A model generated the notes under the pieces. It was not told the origin of the DNA and did not search any database. It was given only the letters and a program-made list of their open reading frames with translations. The translations under genes and the position numbers were made by a program. From Casuarina equisetifolia (taxonomy: Eukaryota > Streptophyta > Magnoliopsida > Fagales > Casuarinaceae), in NCBI GenBank assembly GCA_028551475.1, contig CM052354.1, positions 19,367,258 to 19,431,257 on the forward strand: DNA of 64,000 nt, in the 5' to 3' direction. Of the stretch, positions 48,940-62,299 are shown in pieces. Position 1 is the first letter of the stretch; each line of letters starts with the position of its first letter.

Positions 48940-51005
48940 TGATTCAAGTTTTTGAGTATGAACACCACTAGATGGTGAATTTTCTTGGTCAAGGTCCACT
49001 AAATTGAATAATCAAACTAATAATTCTATCATTCAATTACATAATGCAGCTATAATTTCCAATTACTCAAGCTCATACTATAACCTTAACTTTTAAAGTC
49101 TGCAACTTTGAATAATCTAACTCTAATGACCTCAATTAACTCCATGGAATGTGTTGAATATGGTTTGAGTTTTTTGCTTATATATGCTGGTCTACTACTT
49201 TGTACTGGGGTGGGTTAAAGGCTTATGACATGACCTAATCCAACCCATAAGAAACCATTATGGTTTCTTTTTGTTCTCAAGCAGCCCCACTTGGAGAAAA
49301 AAAGTGGAAAAAAAAAAAACTTATGGTCAAGTTTTAGGCAGTTTCTACACATCATTTCCCTTTGGTGACTATTTTTTGCTCTTAATCCAGCAATAGTGGC
49401 CTTTGATTTGCAAGCCGTATAGGTTTCTCCTCAAAGAGCATTGAAATAAGCTAATGTCTCCTTTTTGTTTTCCCTATACTAGATTCGTATTCTAGTTTTA
49501 TGTTCACTTCATTGTAGCATATATATGCTTGTTGATTTCATGATTAAATAAATTATTTGTTTATTCATTGGCGTCGTATTTTAGATATGACTGTAAAACC
49601 AATTTGCTCATAGTGAAATGATGCTCCAATTTCTTCGTGGTTTTTCCCTTTACATTGGAGAGTCTCTCATGTAGGCTGTGGTGGCTTATTACTTCTCTTT
49701 ATTTCTTTTACTTTCTATGATATTTATTCTTTATATTTCTATTTGTGAACAAATTAGATACAACCATGAGTTTTGCATCTAAATTCACAAAAAGCTAGTG
49801 TCCAAGTAGCTAGATATCGATAGTAAAGTTTGACATTGAGAAGTTTGATGGAAACATCAGTTTCATTTTGTGGGAAGTAAGAATAATTGCTGTTTTGATA
49901 CAAAATGACTTGGTGGTGGTAGTTGCCGTGTGGGAAATGGTGAATGAAAAGGCGTTGTTTGCTATTCGATTAGGTCTCGAACTATGAGTTTACTTCAGTT
50001 ATTACTATTTAAAGAAAACTGAAGTTAAAGTAGATGAGGAAAATCAAGTCCTACTACTTTTGTGCTCGATGCCACTTTCACACAAACATTGATGGGCACA
50101 GTCCTTTGTGGGCGAGAGTCCATAAATTTTGATAATAAAGGGACCCCTTTTGATTAAGGAGAAAATTGATGAGGAGTTGATGGAGGCGGCAACAACAATT
50201 CCTCCTTGGGTCTGTTAGAAAAAATGTTACATTGAAAAATAATTTTTTTTTTTTCTGAAAAATGTCATTTTGAGTGAAATTAAGAGACTTCCAACCCTTT
50301 ATTTATGTACAATAAATTATATTAATACAAACTTAATTTTTTACCAAAAAGATTAAAAAAATGCTTAGGTTGAAGAATAATCAACAAAGAGAGCAAAAAG
50401 GCAATTCAAAGAAAAATGAGAAGACAACTAAAATAATTGTCATAGGAAGAGGAGAAAAGTATTCTTTTTTTTTTTTTAACAAATGATAGATCTAGATCAA
50501 ATGATGAATGGATTTGAAATTTAAGTTGCTCCAACCACATGTGTCCCAAAAGGAATTGGCTTACCACATTACTTTATTAATGAAAGAGGGATTATGATAG
50601 ATAATAACGCCACTTGCAAAATTGTCTGTATAGGAACAATTCAAATTAAGATACATGATGGAATTGTAGGAAAAACTAGCAACGTTAGGCATGCTCCCCA
50701 CTTAAAGAACAAACTCACTTTTTTAGTACTTTCGATACAAATGGTTGCAAGTATTCAGCTAAAGATGGAGTGATGAAAATTGATTGACCCTAGTTTTGTG
50801 TATGAACAACTCCAGATGTTGAAGATTCGTTGTCATGTCCCTAAATTGAATTCTCAAACTTGTAATTCTATTATCCAATTACATAATGCAGCCATAAATT
50901 CAAATTACCCAAACTCAGTATTAAAACCTTAACTTTTAAACCCTTCAATTCTAAGCAATATAACTCAAATTACATCAGTTGGATCCATAGAATGAAAAGA
51001 CAAAC
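48940..51005 (+). mobile_element. LTR-flanked, internally deleted Ty1/copia relic
   Basis: Diverged direct repeats lie at about 48950-49160 and 50795-51000. Both contain TATGAACA, ATTCAATTACATAATGCAG or its one-base variant, and CCTTAACTTTTAAA, as expected for paired LTR parts. Between them, gag-like sequence is readable on the plus strand from about 49827 (KFDIEKFDGN, FILWEV, NEKALFAIRL) and pre-integrase-like sequence at 50588-50725 (IDNNATCKIVCIGTIQIK, GIVGKTSNVRHAPHLKNKLT). Stops and frame breaks are present. Integrase, reverse transcriptase and RNase H are missing, so the copy is dead and cannot move on its own. Confidence 0.75.
49827..50220 (+). pseudogene. Decayed copia gag fragment
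   Basis: The sequence starts with a gag N-terminal motif (KFDIEKFDGN, then LW) and runs about 50 codons before a stop. Later parts in shifted frames still resemble gag (LLLLCSMPLS). It is not a host gene. Confidence 0.7.
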
Positions 51006-54000
51006 ATATCTCTATGTGATCAGTTGAAAAAGAATACAGAACCTAGATTGAATAGCCGGCCAAGCTACTGATAAATAGCTCAAATCTGATTCAATCTGCC
51101 AGGCTTCCTTCTCTGATCTGTTTTGTCGTTGACTTTAGAGGGAACAAGCTTGTCCCTAGGGAGAAAAGCCCATGAAATATCGGTAGTTCATCTTGGGTCT
51201 GTTCTGGGGAAGAGTTTTGTAGGCTTCATGGGCTAGGAACACTATTTCTTCAAACGCTGCTGGCAAAAGAGTGATACCTATGACAGGTTGCTACTTCGGT
51301 TGTTCATTGCATTGACTGAGTTACTGTCCAAGGCATGCTTTTGTTGGTATACAAGGATTGAGATTGAATAAGGAAAAGGGATCGTTATTCATCCATCTAA
51401 AGAAAGAGTACTCGTAGGGCTCGCCTATGATATGGGGAATAAAATCATATCGACGGTTAAAGGTGGGTTGGTACAAAATTTTCTTTTTACCCTGGTTGGT
51501 GAAAGGAAAGGGCTAGAAAAGTTGCATCGTGGGGGAGAAGGGGTTCCCTAATTGAATTCGTTATACGGAGCAACTGACAACTCTCATTGTACGTATTTGA
51601 AGGTACTGAGCTAAAGAACAAACCGTCAGAAGCTCAGCTTTTTGGCCCACGAAAGAAAGAATATGGATGCCGCCAAATGGAAGGCACACTGGCTACAGTT
51701 ACATGATGAAGGAAGCTCCGGCCCGGCTTTTTCGTGTGGTCCTGGAAACCTCTCCTCGTCATTATCAACCTACATGTGGTCTCTTTCTGTACTTGGATGT
51801 CATCTAGCAGATAAAGACGTGTTTTGATTATGATCCAGCCGAGATAATTATACGTCAAAAGTAATAGACACTGGATTGATTGCTCAACCACAATTACGAA
51901 ACCTAGATATCAGTAGCACTTCTTCTGTCAAATCTACATTTCTTGAGGTAACCTGTAACGAATATGCCAATGCAACTCCGCATTCCGATCTGTCAACTTG
52001 ACAAGTAAATGGGGTTTCCGGATCATAAACTGGTACTGTACTAGAAGCATCATTAAAGCTTTTTTTTTTTTAAAAAAAAAAAAGAAAAATTCGTTCTCGT
52101 CGCATCTTTTAGAAAGCAAGAAACAGCGAGAAAGAAAGGTGAAACAGCAGCGGAAATTTTGTAAGGCATGTCAGAGAATGGTCCAATCCCGGAATTGGGA
52201 CAGGGATTTCAACGTACGACAGTAAAGTACCACGTTTTCAAGCCCCTCTTGTCTCAGAATCAATAATTAATATAATGCAGAAGCAGTCATGGTTCTGTCT
52301 CTTTTGTTGAACTCGAACGGTGAAAGGTTACAGTTCTAGTCCTCTGCATACTTGATTTTGCGTTTGAGTCAGGAATCTTGTTAGAAATCGCTACTTAAAT
52401 CATGAAAGTGAATGATATTTAACCTAAACTTCCGCAGACTATGATGGCCCCGGTAGCAAGAACCCAGATTCTTCTCGATTTGTTGCTGTGGCTATCATGG
52501 CGTGTATCGCTTCAGGACATGGAAACTCCATTCCTTTGTCTTGTCCCTTTCGGTTCACGAGATAAATTCTAATGGCTAACTGTTATTCTTATTTTTTTAC
52601 AAAGATGCAGCCCCAGCATCGTGAAACTTGAATTGGATTCTTCAAAACTGACGTGAAAATGGAAAAGAAAAGTTCCCTCTTTCCAATGACTCCACCACCT
52701 GCAAAAGGGTACTAGAATCGACTCCTGGCAACTTGAAGCTTATTGAATGGTGTATAATGAAAACATACATGCTACAGATGAAAGCAAAACTATACACCTG
52801 TTGAACTTACTTATCAGGAACTCATTGGCATGGGACTACAAGTTGTCTTTTGAGCTGTAAGCTGTGAGCTACGAGCTTGAGATATTAATGGTAGAAATGC
52901 CAAACCTAATAATGGACCAAAAGTCACGCCCCACCTTTTAATGAATCACATGCATTTCTGTCATTGCGGAGGAGCAGCAGTGTCCTTCGATTGCAAGCTA
53001 TGGCCTACAAGGGACCATACGCTTCTGCTGTTTAGGGCAACTTGCTTTCTTTCTCTCTCTTGGTACAGAACAAAGGCCAAATTCACCCGGAAGAAAAAAG
53101 TTACAGTCCTTATTCGTCCTATTAACTAACAATATCCTAATTTTATGTTGTCTTGAGTCATTCTGTTGAGGATGCTTTAATTTGTCCTACATAAGAAGGA
53201 GAAAATATAAACTTATGCCTTTTGAGTGGTGATTCTCTTTTTCTCTTAAAGTACTTTTTGAAGATGATTATGGGCCACTTAATATTTTTAATAACTTCTT
53301 TTTTCAATATTTAGCCGATCATGCAGAAAATTTGAACATAGACGATCATGCATCATGGCTCCCCTTTCCAAAACAACGTGAGCAGCAACACTAAAACCAA
53401 ACATGGTGTTTGCCGTCTCACACTTCCTAGAATGAAAGAAGTCAAAAGCTACGCACACTAGGCTATGTTTTTTCAGGAATGCGTGTCTGAGGGAGAAAGA
53501 GATGGAGGTTACGTGTTGCTAATCATAAATCAGTGACGGGTTCAGGTTGGTGAAAGCCCTCGACCTATGAGGCATTTTTGGTTGGTCTAACGAAGCACTA
53601 GTGATAATTGATGAGCAAACAAACAAAAAGAGGAAGCTGCATCGAACCTGGCTTTTTCGAACTTATATGTGAATCAGATCACACTGCCAGTCCCTTTCCT
53701 TACCTCCCTTTTCCTACCATTTTCTCTCTCTTTCTCTCTGTGAGGTTTCCAAGCACCCTTTCTTGAATTACGAATGAAATCACGTACCTTAAAAAAGATG
53801 GGAAACATTTTCTCCACAATGGAGCTTGTACAAATTACTTCTTCTCCTATTTCTTTCCCTAAAAGCATCATACCAAACAAAAGGCCACATGATATTAAGT
53901 GTACTGAGTGCCCCATTTTTCTTACTAAAGTTCGGTGATACAAAAGAGAAATCTCGATAATTATTTTGAATTTGACAAGATGAAAATTTGCTTTAAATTG

Positions 54001-55200
54001 TAGTTATCCATAATGGCTTCTGTGCTTAAAGTTCGGCGTTCCAACACAAAAGGCGAACTTTAGTGTCTGAAAAAACGAAGCCAAAAACCCTAAAGAGGGG
54101 GCCCTCCAAGAAAAAAAATGCGTTTTTTGGGTCACTTCGCACCGTGGGAGAACTGATCATCTTAAAATTGCTGAATTCAAAAGGTTGAACAAGAAAGACA
54201 CATATTTGGCCCTCAATCTTTTCCCTCTCTTTTTTATATGTTGAAAAATGTGCTATGTTGTTTTCTTATGAGTTCATAACCTTGCCAATCTGTACTTGAT
54301 TTTCCTTTATAGGGAAAAGTAATGGTCTTTTTTTTTTTTTTTCAAGTTTGCACAAGCCGTTTCTTTAACTGAATTTCATTGACCATTGACAAATGTCTAT
54401 TTCAAATGGAAGTGGGCACCGCCTAAAACCTCTTGATTTTATGTTAACATAGATGTGTGTGTTAATATGTGTATTTATGGAATAAAATAAAAAATTCCAT
54501 TGTACCCAATGAGTATTGATAGCATTAGGACTTTGAAATGGATTTTAGGATCTAAAAACCAAATATGTACATGAAAAGTAATTGTAAGACTAATACTATA
54601 AGAATATTCCTTTTCAAAAAGCTTTAGGTGAGCTTTCTCCCTCATGCTACAACATTCCTCCATCCCTTATCTAAAATATGTACAAAGATTCTTTTTTGCA
54701 TTGTGCTTTTCACCGTGACGTGAAGCCAACAAAACCCTTCACATCTTGAAGCGCACGGCTGATAAGACTGGACTGCCTTCCTCCATTTGCGGTTTAATCA
54801 CTTCACAGGTAGCTTTGCATTCGACGAAACCCGTCCTATCCACTGAAATCAATGAAAACAATTGCCATGCTTTTTTTGTCGAGAGTTGGCATCAACTATG
54901 CTATCTAGGCTCTTCTTGAAATTAATCAAACGCAATTAGCATCTCTTAGGTGGTGTTTGAGACTAAGTCAAAACTGCAATTTATCAAGTGCATTATAAAT
55001 GTGTTTAGAATTTGAGCAGAACCGATATGCATATCAATTTGTTAGGTTGCAAAGTGAACAGCTAGAGTGGATCAGAACTTGAGGACAATTCTGTACATTT
55101 AATATATTGAAATTGTCGCTTTCCAATCCCTCCAAATCCTACCTCTCCAATTATTGTGTTTTTAAAACTTACTTCAGTTTCACCTCTACAAATGTGTCCT
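51006..55200. other. Intergenic region between copia relic and CNGC4
   Basis: I found no gene in these 4.2 kb. The stretch includes a T12-A12 inverted tract (52059-52083), poly-T runs and mixed sequence with short open frames that match nothing. A CT-rich segment near 53715-53740 and a poly-T at 54330-54342 are the only other notable items. The end belongs to the CNGC4 promoter. Confidence 0.45.
52059..52083. repeat. Poly-T/poly-A perfect palindrome
   Basis: A run of about 12 T is followed at once by about 12 A, making a self-complementary stretch in intergenic DNA. Such tracts can come from repeat insertion or slippage. Confidence 0.85.
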
Positions 55201-55222
55201 AATAATTTCCCTTAAACAATAT

Positions 55223-55250
55223 TGCTCTCTCTCTCTCTCTCCTCTCTGTA
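55223..55250 (+). repeat. CT-rich tract in the CNGC4 leader
   Basis: A CTCTCT run ends about ten bases before the CNGC4 start codon at 55258. CT microsatellites are common in plant 5' untranslated regions. An upstream in-frame ATG at 55222 would translate the run as Leu/Ser and was not chosen. Confidence 0.85.
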
Positions 55251-55257
55251 TTTCCCC

Positions 55258-58200
55258 ATGGCTAGTGAACAAGAAATCTCACGCATGCACTACATGGCCG
55301 ATGATAACAACAGCGATGCCGAAGAAGAAGAAGATGATGAAGGAGAAGATACGGAAGCCGGAGAGGATGACAAAGGGAGCTCCCATGGCGGCAGCAAAAA
55401 CAGGTACTTCATGAGCAGGTCTCGCGGTGGAGGAGGAGGGTGGTCACTAGGGGAGGTCTTGGACCCTAGAGCCAGGTGGGTTCAAGAATGGAACAGGGTA
55501 TTCCTCCTCGTCTGCGCCACCGGGCTCTTCGTAGACCCTCTCTTCTTTTACGCCCTTTCCATAAGCGACACCTGCATGTGCCTTTTCGTAGATGGATGGT
55601 TCGCGATCACCGTCACCGTGCTCCGGTGCATGACCGACGCCTTGCACGTGTGGAACATGTGGCTGCAGCTGAAGATGGCTAAGCGGCCGTTCACCTTGGG
55701 CGTGACACGCCTCGCCGAGACCAGGTCCCGCACCGTGGCCCTCCGCTACTTGAAGGCCAAGAGGGGCTTCCTCTTTGATCTCTTCGTGATTCTCCCTCTC
55801 CCACAGGTCACTTTCTCTTTCATTTGATTAACCTCATTATCCATAGTTATCGTCCTTGTACAGCTTCTCATCATCATCATCATCATCATCATCATCACCA
55901 CCACCACCACCACCACCACCACCACTCATCTCATATTCCATAACCTGTAGAGTTTGGAGTCACAGCCACACAGACCTAACCGCTTCCATCGAGGTTCTTT
56001 TTTGTAAGCTAGCGTTCGAGGTGGTGGTGACGAGTGCGTCACACCACCTAATTGTTTTATCCATGCAGAATACCCCCCACACACTGGTCAGAACATGTGA
56101 TGCATCCATGTCTTTTTCCTCATCTTTACCCGGGTTATAACTGGAAATAGGGAAGTACAGGATTTTTATTAATTTTACTGAGGATATTCCCAGTTTCATA
56201 GAAAATTACAGACATAAAATAAGAGCAATCCATGAAAAAAAAAATTGAAATATTTCTTAGAAATGCATTTATTATTTTCTTCTTGTATTAGGAGTGCATT
56301 AATTTTAATGAAAGCAGAAAATAAGGAAACAATTAGAAATTATTAAAACATCTTTTATTTTATTTTATGAATGTATGAGTTCATTTATCAAAAAATATTA
56401 TAGTACAAAAGTTTAGGGACATATATACCAATATTATAATTCATTTAAGAGAAAATCAAGTTTAAAATTTCTCAACATTACAATTATTAGAACATCTTTA
56501 TTTATAAGTTGAGAAATATTTTTACTTAAGGATTGTATTTCTTCAATGTGTGAATTTTATCTTCAACGGGTCTCCACACACTATATATATTTTAAGTTTC
56601 AAGTTAAACAAATTAAAGTGGGTACTCTTTTAAATATACTTAAAAGAGTTTACAATTGAGATCAACTTAAATTTTGAAACTATATTAAAAAAATTTATGA
56701 GTTCATAGGAAATATTTTACGTTTAAAAATTTACATAAAGATCATCCATCTTTTTGTTAGGAGACCTTCATCCTTATATCCCCACAAAATTTAATTTCTG
56801 GGTAGCAACAACTTCACTCCAACAGCTTTGCATTGGAGTGGAAGGAACAATGATAAAGAAAACGATGTTGGATGAATAAGAAAAAAGAAGAAATGACATA
56901 AGATGCTCCAAGGTGTGCTTCTTAATATCTAAAGTATTTCCTCCATAGGAAACTCAAACAGTCATGTCTTGGGTGTGACAAGTGTGCAGTCAGTGATGAT
57001 TTAGGCAGTATCTTGTCCTTGCCAATGTTAAACGACAAGAAAACTATACCGCACGATATAGCTAAGGGTAAAGCTTGTCATGACAATGCTTGGAGTTTCA
57101 AACGCCATTGTCACTGCCTCCTTGCCACAAGTTGACAAATATCTGTCCATCTCCATCCACAGAAGGACTCGTACTCTAGCGGGTCGGGCAACTAGTCGTT
57201 TAGGCTTTTCCATGACCAGGCACACAGACATTTGATAATGGAGGAAACGAAGGATATTCCAGCTGGGTTTGATTTAATGTATCATCACATCGTATCGCTC
57301 CTTTCAGATGGAAACCTTTATGTCTTTTCTATGTACCAATGCAATTATCATGCTTCCATGAACTCCTTCATGTGAGAACTGGCACATGTTCACCCAGATG
57401 TATGTCCATCATGGTTACAGTGAATAGAATGCTAACATACAAGTTGAAGCTGCTGGAATTAATGATAAACTCATTCGGTGAGCTGAGTTTTGATCCCAAT
57501 CCGGTACTAACAAAATATGGGGATGTTGCAGGTTGTGTTATGGGTGGCTATTCCGTCTCTTCTGGAGAGAGGGCAAGGGACTGTTGCGATGACAGTGTTC
57601 TTAATCATATTTCTCTTCCAGTATCTCCCAAAGATTTACCACTCAGTATGCCTTTTGCGTCGCATGCAAAACCTTTCTGGATACATTTTCGGCACTGTTT
57701 GGTGGGGAATAGCCCTCAACTTGATCGCATACTTTGTGGCCTCGCATGTAAGTTCGCCTTTTCCGTTGCAGTATCTTACTTTTGTGTGAAAATTTGAATA
57801 TTGGTGGTTGAGATTTAAGTAATATTAGTTTAATACAGATCTTGTGACCCATAAAAGCTTTATCGTACGTACTTTTCACAAAAGATAAGCAAGATTATCG
57901 ATGTAGTTCAAGCTCAACTGATTGAGCCCTCTCACATTAATCACGCAACGAGGGGCCAGTTCAAAGTTCGAGGCTTACACTTAGGACATTAATGGAGAGA
58001 AAAAAGTGACCAATTCAACCGACAAAAAAGGGAAAGATAAAGTGGATCAAGAGGTAGAACTAAAGCAATTGGCAGTATTGTGTTCCACGTGATGTAAACA
58101 GTAACCTTTTGGGGTCCTACTGTTGAACTCTTGAAAATTGCCAGACATTAATGACTTCTGTCAGTTGCTCGGTATCAGTTGGGAAACAGCTAAAGTAAAA

Positions 58201-60714
58201 GAACGCAACTTGAACAATGGATCATACCTAGTACTCTTTCAGTTGGATAAAATAAAAAGGAAGATCCTTTGTTTTTTTTTTTTACCAACTCCTAAGATAT
58301 CTAGAACCCTTTCAAACTTATTTTGAAGAAAGTGATTATTATCAGAAGTTGAGCTTCTGCTCAAGTTCTTGAGACTCTGTCTTCTTCTTTGACTGTGTCA
58401 GGCAGCGGGAGCATGTTGGTACTTGCTAGGAATCCAAAGATCAGCAAAATGTCTGAAACAGCAATGCGGCGCAACAGCTTTTTGCAACTTAAGAACGCTA
58501 TCTTGTAAAGAACCTATATATTACGGGACAGCAGGCTTGGTGAGAGACAGAGCTAGATTGGAATGGGCAGAGAACAGAAAAGCAAGGTCTACATGCCTAG
58601 AAAGCTCCGAAAACTATGATTATGGAGCTTATAAATGGACAGTTCAACTTGTTGCAAATGATAGCCGCTTGGAGAAGATACTTTTTCCTATCTTTTGGGG
58701 TCTGATGACTCTTAGGTACCATCTTTTCTCCACTCCCATCTTCAACTTCCTTTCATCTGTCAGATTTTGGTAGTTTTCTTTGTTCCTTCAAGAGCAAGAA
58801 ATTGGCGAACATGTTTGGTAGCTAAGAAGATGGAGCCAAATATCTCCAGTTTGTCGTACTTCTTGGGCACTGGTGAGAGAAGTGGAGCGTAAAAGACTTC
58901 TGACATTCCTTAAGATGGTGGCAATATCTTAAAGCAAGACTCGGCTTATGTGCCTTGCTTTTTGTCCTGTCTAATCATCCCTGTTTTAGATTCTACCAGA
59001 TAGCTTTTTCATCTTTTTCTTCAATAATCAAATCTGTCGGCTTGAGCACCTTCATTATCGGTCACTTGAAGAGCACCTTTTTGATAAAATCTTGACTTTA
59101 ACGGACTATATCAACCTTCATTATTGATCATTAATCGTTACTTTTTATGAACAGTACCTTTGGTAACCTGGAGAGCACTACAGAATGGTTAGAAGTTGTT
59201 TTCAACATCATCGTTCTCACCAGTGGGCTCCTTCTGGTCACCATGCTGATAGGAAATATCAAGGTAATGCCAACCTCTTTCTTAACAAGAATCTTAGATT
59301 ATCAAATTGATGAGCTAAATAACAATAACAGTAACAAAGATTTATTAAGTGAACAGAAAAGATGATTATTATGAGTAGACGGGGAAAAAGGAGTTCAATT
59401 TCTGGCCTTGGGGTTCGAGCATGCTTCTGTATGATATGCTTTTTTCTTCTTTAATGTTGGGATTAATCTTATGGTTATGTACGCAGGTGTTCCTGCACGC
59501 AACTACATCAAAGAAACAAGCAATGCAATTGCAAATGAGGAATATAGAGTGGTGGATGAAAAAGAGGCGATTGCCTCAGGGATTCAGGCAGCGCGTCCGT
59601 AACTACGAGCGGCAACGGTGGGCCGCCATGCGTGGGGTAGACGAGTGCGAGATGATAAGCAATCTCCCTGAGGGCCTTCGGCGGGACATCAAGTACCATC
59701 TCTGCTTGGACTTGGTTAGACAGGTAACACTATCTCTAAATATCACTATCGCTATATGTATCTCTACCTAAAATATTGGATTGGGCATCTTCATGATGCT
59801 GATTTCAGGCAAAGAATTGAACTTTCTAGGCAAACTTTTAGAAAAAGATATATGGAACGTAAACGTTGCGCCGTGCCTGAAGGAAAAAGCAAAGGAAGGT
59901 CGAAGAACGAAAAGGGAAGATGAAAAGGACTTGGTGTATGTGGTAAAGATTAAAGTGCTAACTATGTCAAATTTGTGCCAGGTGCCACTGTTCCAGCACA
60001 TGGATGATCTGGTCCTGGAGAACATCTGTGACCGCGTGAAGTCCCTCATATTCACCAAGGGAGAAAGGGTAATCAAGTTCCAAATTCGAAGCTAATAAAA
60101 TTACTAATACCAAAACGAAAGAGATTAAGAGAAGAATTAATGTTGTTTTGTCAATCTTGATCATCAAGCACTCATCACTGTCGTTAAATTTGATGCAGAT
60201 AACCAGAGAGGGAGACCCAGTTCAAAGAATGCTATTTATAGTAAGAGGTCACCTTCAAAGCAGCCAAGTTCTTCGAGATGGCGTGAAAAGTTGTTGCATG
60301 TTGGGCCCTGGAAACTTCAGTGGGGATGAGCTTCTTTCGTGGTGCCTCAGAAAACCCTTTATCGAAAGGCTACCACCATCATCGTCAACATTGGTCACTC
60401 TTGAAACAACTGAAGCATTTGGCCTAGAAGCAGAGGACGTGAAATATGTGACGCAACATTTTCGTTACACATTTGTGAAAGAGAAGATCAAGAGGAGCGC
60501 GAGATATTATTCACCAGGATGGAGAACATGGGCAGCCGTGGCAATTCAATTGGCCTGGAGGAGGTACAAGCATCGGCTGACGCTAACCTCTTTGTCATTT
60601 ATTAGGCCAAGGAGGCCTGTTTCTCGGTGTTCTTCTATGGGAGAGGACAGGCTCCGGCTTTATACGGCTTTGTTAACTTCACCAAAGCCAAATCAAGATG
60701 ATTTCGACTTTTGA
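55258..60714 (+). CDS. CNGC4: Cyclic nucleotide-gated ion channel 4, 675 aa
   Basis: A plasma-membrane cation channel subunit; in Arabidopsis CNGC4 (HLM1/DND2) works with CNGC2 in calcium entry, immunity and the hypersensitive response. Exons 55258-55806, 57532-57747, 58402-58715, 59155-59263, 59487-59723, 59982-60068 and 60199-60714 are GT-AG and in phase. The N-terminus has an acidic Asp/Glu run (residues 16-38). Six membrane segments follow, the first at about 81-100. The pore holds PIFWGLMTLSTFGNLEST (about 350-367), with a filter unlike the GQNL type of most plant CNGCs, as expected for group IVb. The C-linker QRVRNYERQRWAAMRGV leads to the cyclic-nucleotide-binding domain, whose phosphate-binding cassette reads GPGNFSGDELL (540-550). 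An IQ calmodulin site, AVAIQLAWRRYKHR, lies at about 613-630. The protein ends PNQDDFDF. Intron 1 is 1.7 kb and AT-rich. Identification is very secure. Confidence 0.97.
55866..55926 (+). repeat. (TCA)n-(CCA)n compound microsatellite
   Basis: About ten TCA units turn into about nine CCA units, 60 bases inside the first CNGC4 intron. It is not part of the coding sequence because the donor at 55807 comes first. Confidence 0.95.
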
Positions 60715-62056
60715 AATGAAATTATAGATTATGCCCTGTCCTTCATTACGCGAGAAAGTGTTCAGTTATATGTATTGCATACAAGAAAACATGGAGTTCT
60801 TGGACCATAGAAGTCCGGGGTGACCGTGGAATAGAGACTGGGTACGACAGGTTTTTGAGGCCAAATTAAGGAGCCATCAATAATGGTTGTTTCGCCGTCA
60901 AGATGCCTTCTGGCTGCTTTGCAATTACATATGGTATTTGCGGCTTGAAACTGACTCTTGACAGCCCAAATCTGTAGCCATCATGTCCGAGAGATCCATT
61001 TATTGGAGAGTTCTTTTAGTGAAATCTTAACAAAACACATGAAGAAGTGACTCAAAAACAAACTTAAACTAATGAGATTGAATAAATTATATTACTATAT
61101 GCATGAGTTAGCTTAAATGAAAAAAGTGTTTCCCCTATCATTGAGTTAGCTTATAAGTTGGCTTTTGAGCATTTTTAACATGGTATGATTTTGAGTCTAA
61201 TGTTACTACGCATGTAAAGGTGTATATACAAAACAAAAATCTCATATCTAATATATAATTTTTTATAATAAAATTTAAATAAAAAAATATCTTTTTAACT
61301 TTTAAACTAATTTTTAAATTAAATTCTTTAACTTTCTAATGGTTTGCACTATAACTTTATTCTTCTTCACTTAATATGTACTTTAAACACAACTTTTGGC
61401 AATTATGTTTCTTACCACATTTGCTTGTTAAATGATTAAAAAAGCTTACTCATGAACAATTTTAGCTAGGCCTCTACACGCCATGCTAAAAGAATTTTGA
61501 TTCCCACAGAAATAAAGAAAGTTTGACTTGAGATTGTTCTCAGATATGTTTGTTAAGATTCCATTCTTGTCTAGGCTCTAGCTGCCTTTCCCTAAGGAGC
61601 TGTACGGCTCTGCTTCATTATATTCTTCGTCGTATTACCTTTTTTATAGTTGGTAAGTTCCCTTGTCGGTGTAGTCTATTATATGGCCATCAACTGGACA
61701 GGATCCTCATTAACTACTTTCCATTTGAACCTGTCACTGTGACCTAGAGAATGTAAATGCTGTTTAGCAGATTACTTAGGGCTAAACCCCTTCGCTTTTT
61801 AAATTTTTCCAAGGCACAAACCCCTTGACTGAACGACGCTTCAGCTAAAATAAAATTTCTCTGCACAATAACGAGCGATAAGGCACTTCTGGCTGGTGGG
61901 AGGAACAGAGCCCGGCAGAGCTGAGACCAAAGTCTATTTAGGCATAAAATGGGCATGTACCAAAGCGAATTATACTGAATCTATATGCTCATTTACAGGA
62001 AAAAATGTTCCAGAGATCATCTGCGTGTTGAACAACTGAAAGAGCATGGGTGGAGG
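60715..62056. other. Downstream of CNGC4, nothing assigned
   Basis: This holds the presumed 3' untranslated region of CNGC4 and AT-rich DNA. Short open frames at 61550-61747 and 61744-61956 have no family likeness. Confidence 0.45.
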
Positions 62057-62299
62057 TGTTGAGAAAATGATGTTATTTAGTTGTATATTGTCATTATGCA
62101 CTGGGCCAAGGCGAGGTGCAAATATGACCTTAGCCCAATACGTATTATGTTACTATAATAGGTTTTATTCTTTCTCTTACCCCATCTATTCTCATGTATC
62201 TTGAATCTTATGTGGACAAGTTTGAATCCTTATTCTTGAGTAAGGTTTTATTTCAAGATTCATAATAACTCTTGTTCTTTAAGATGATATCAAAGCAAG
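62057..62299 (+). mobile_element. Probable copia LTR followed by a primer-binding-like site
   Basis: A block beginning TGTTGAGAAAATG and ending around 62283 is followed by TGATATCAAAGCAAG (62285-62299). That resembles the TGGTATCAGAGC initiator-tRNA primer site that follows the 5' LTR in many plant copia elements. No matching second LTR or coding sequence in the same orientation was seen, so it is a fragment. Confidence 0.5.

Noticed and set aside
51006-51650. Possible organelle DNA insertion
   Set aside because: The sequence looked less AT-rich than its flanks, but I recognised no chloroplast or mitochondrial gene in it.
57339-57797. 152-residue frame spanning CNGC4 exon 2
   Set aside because: It is in another phase than the channel; the exon 57532-57747 reads as membrane segments in the correct phase.
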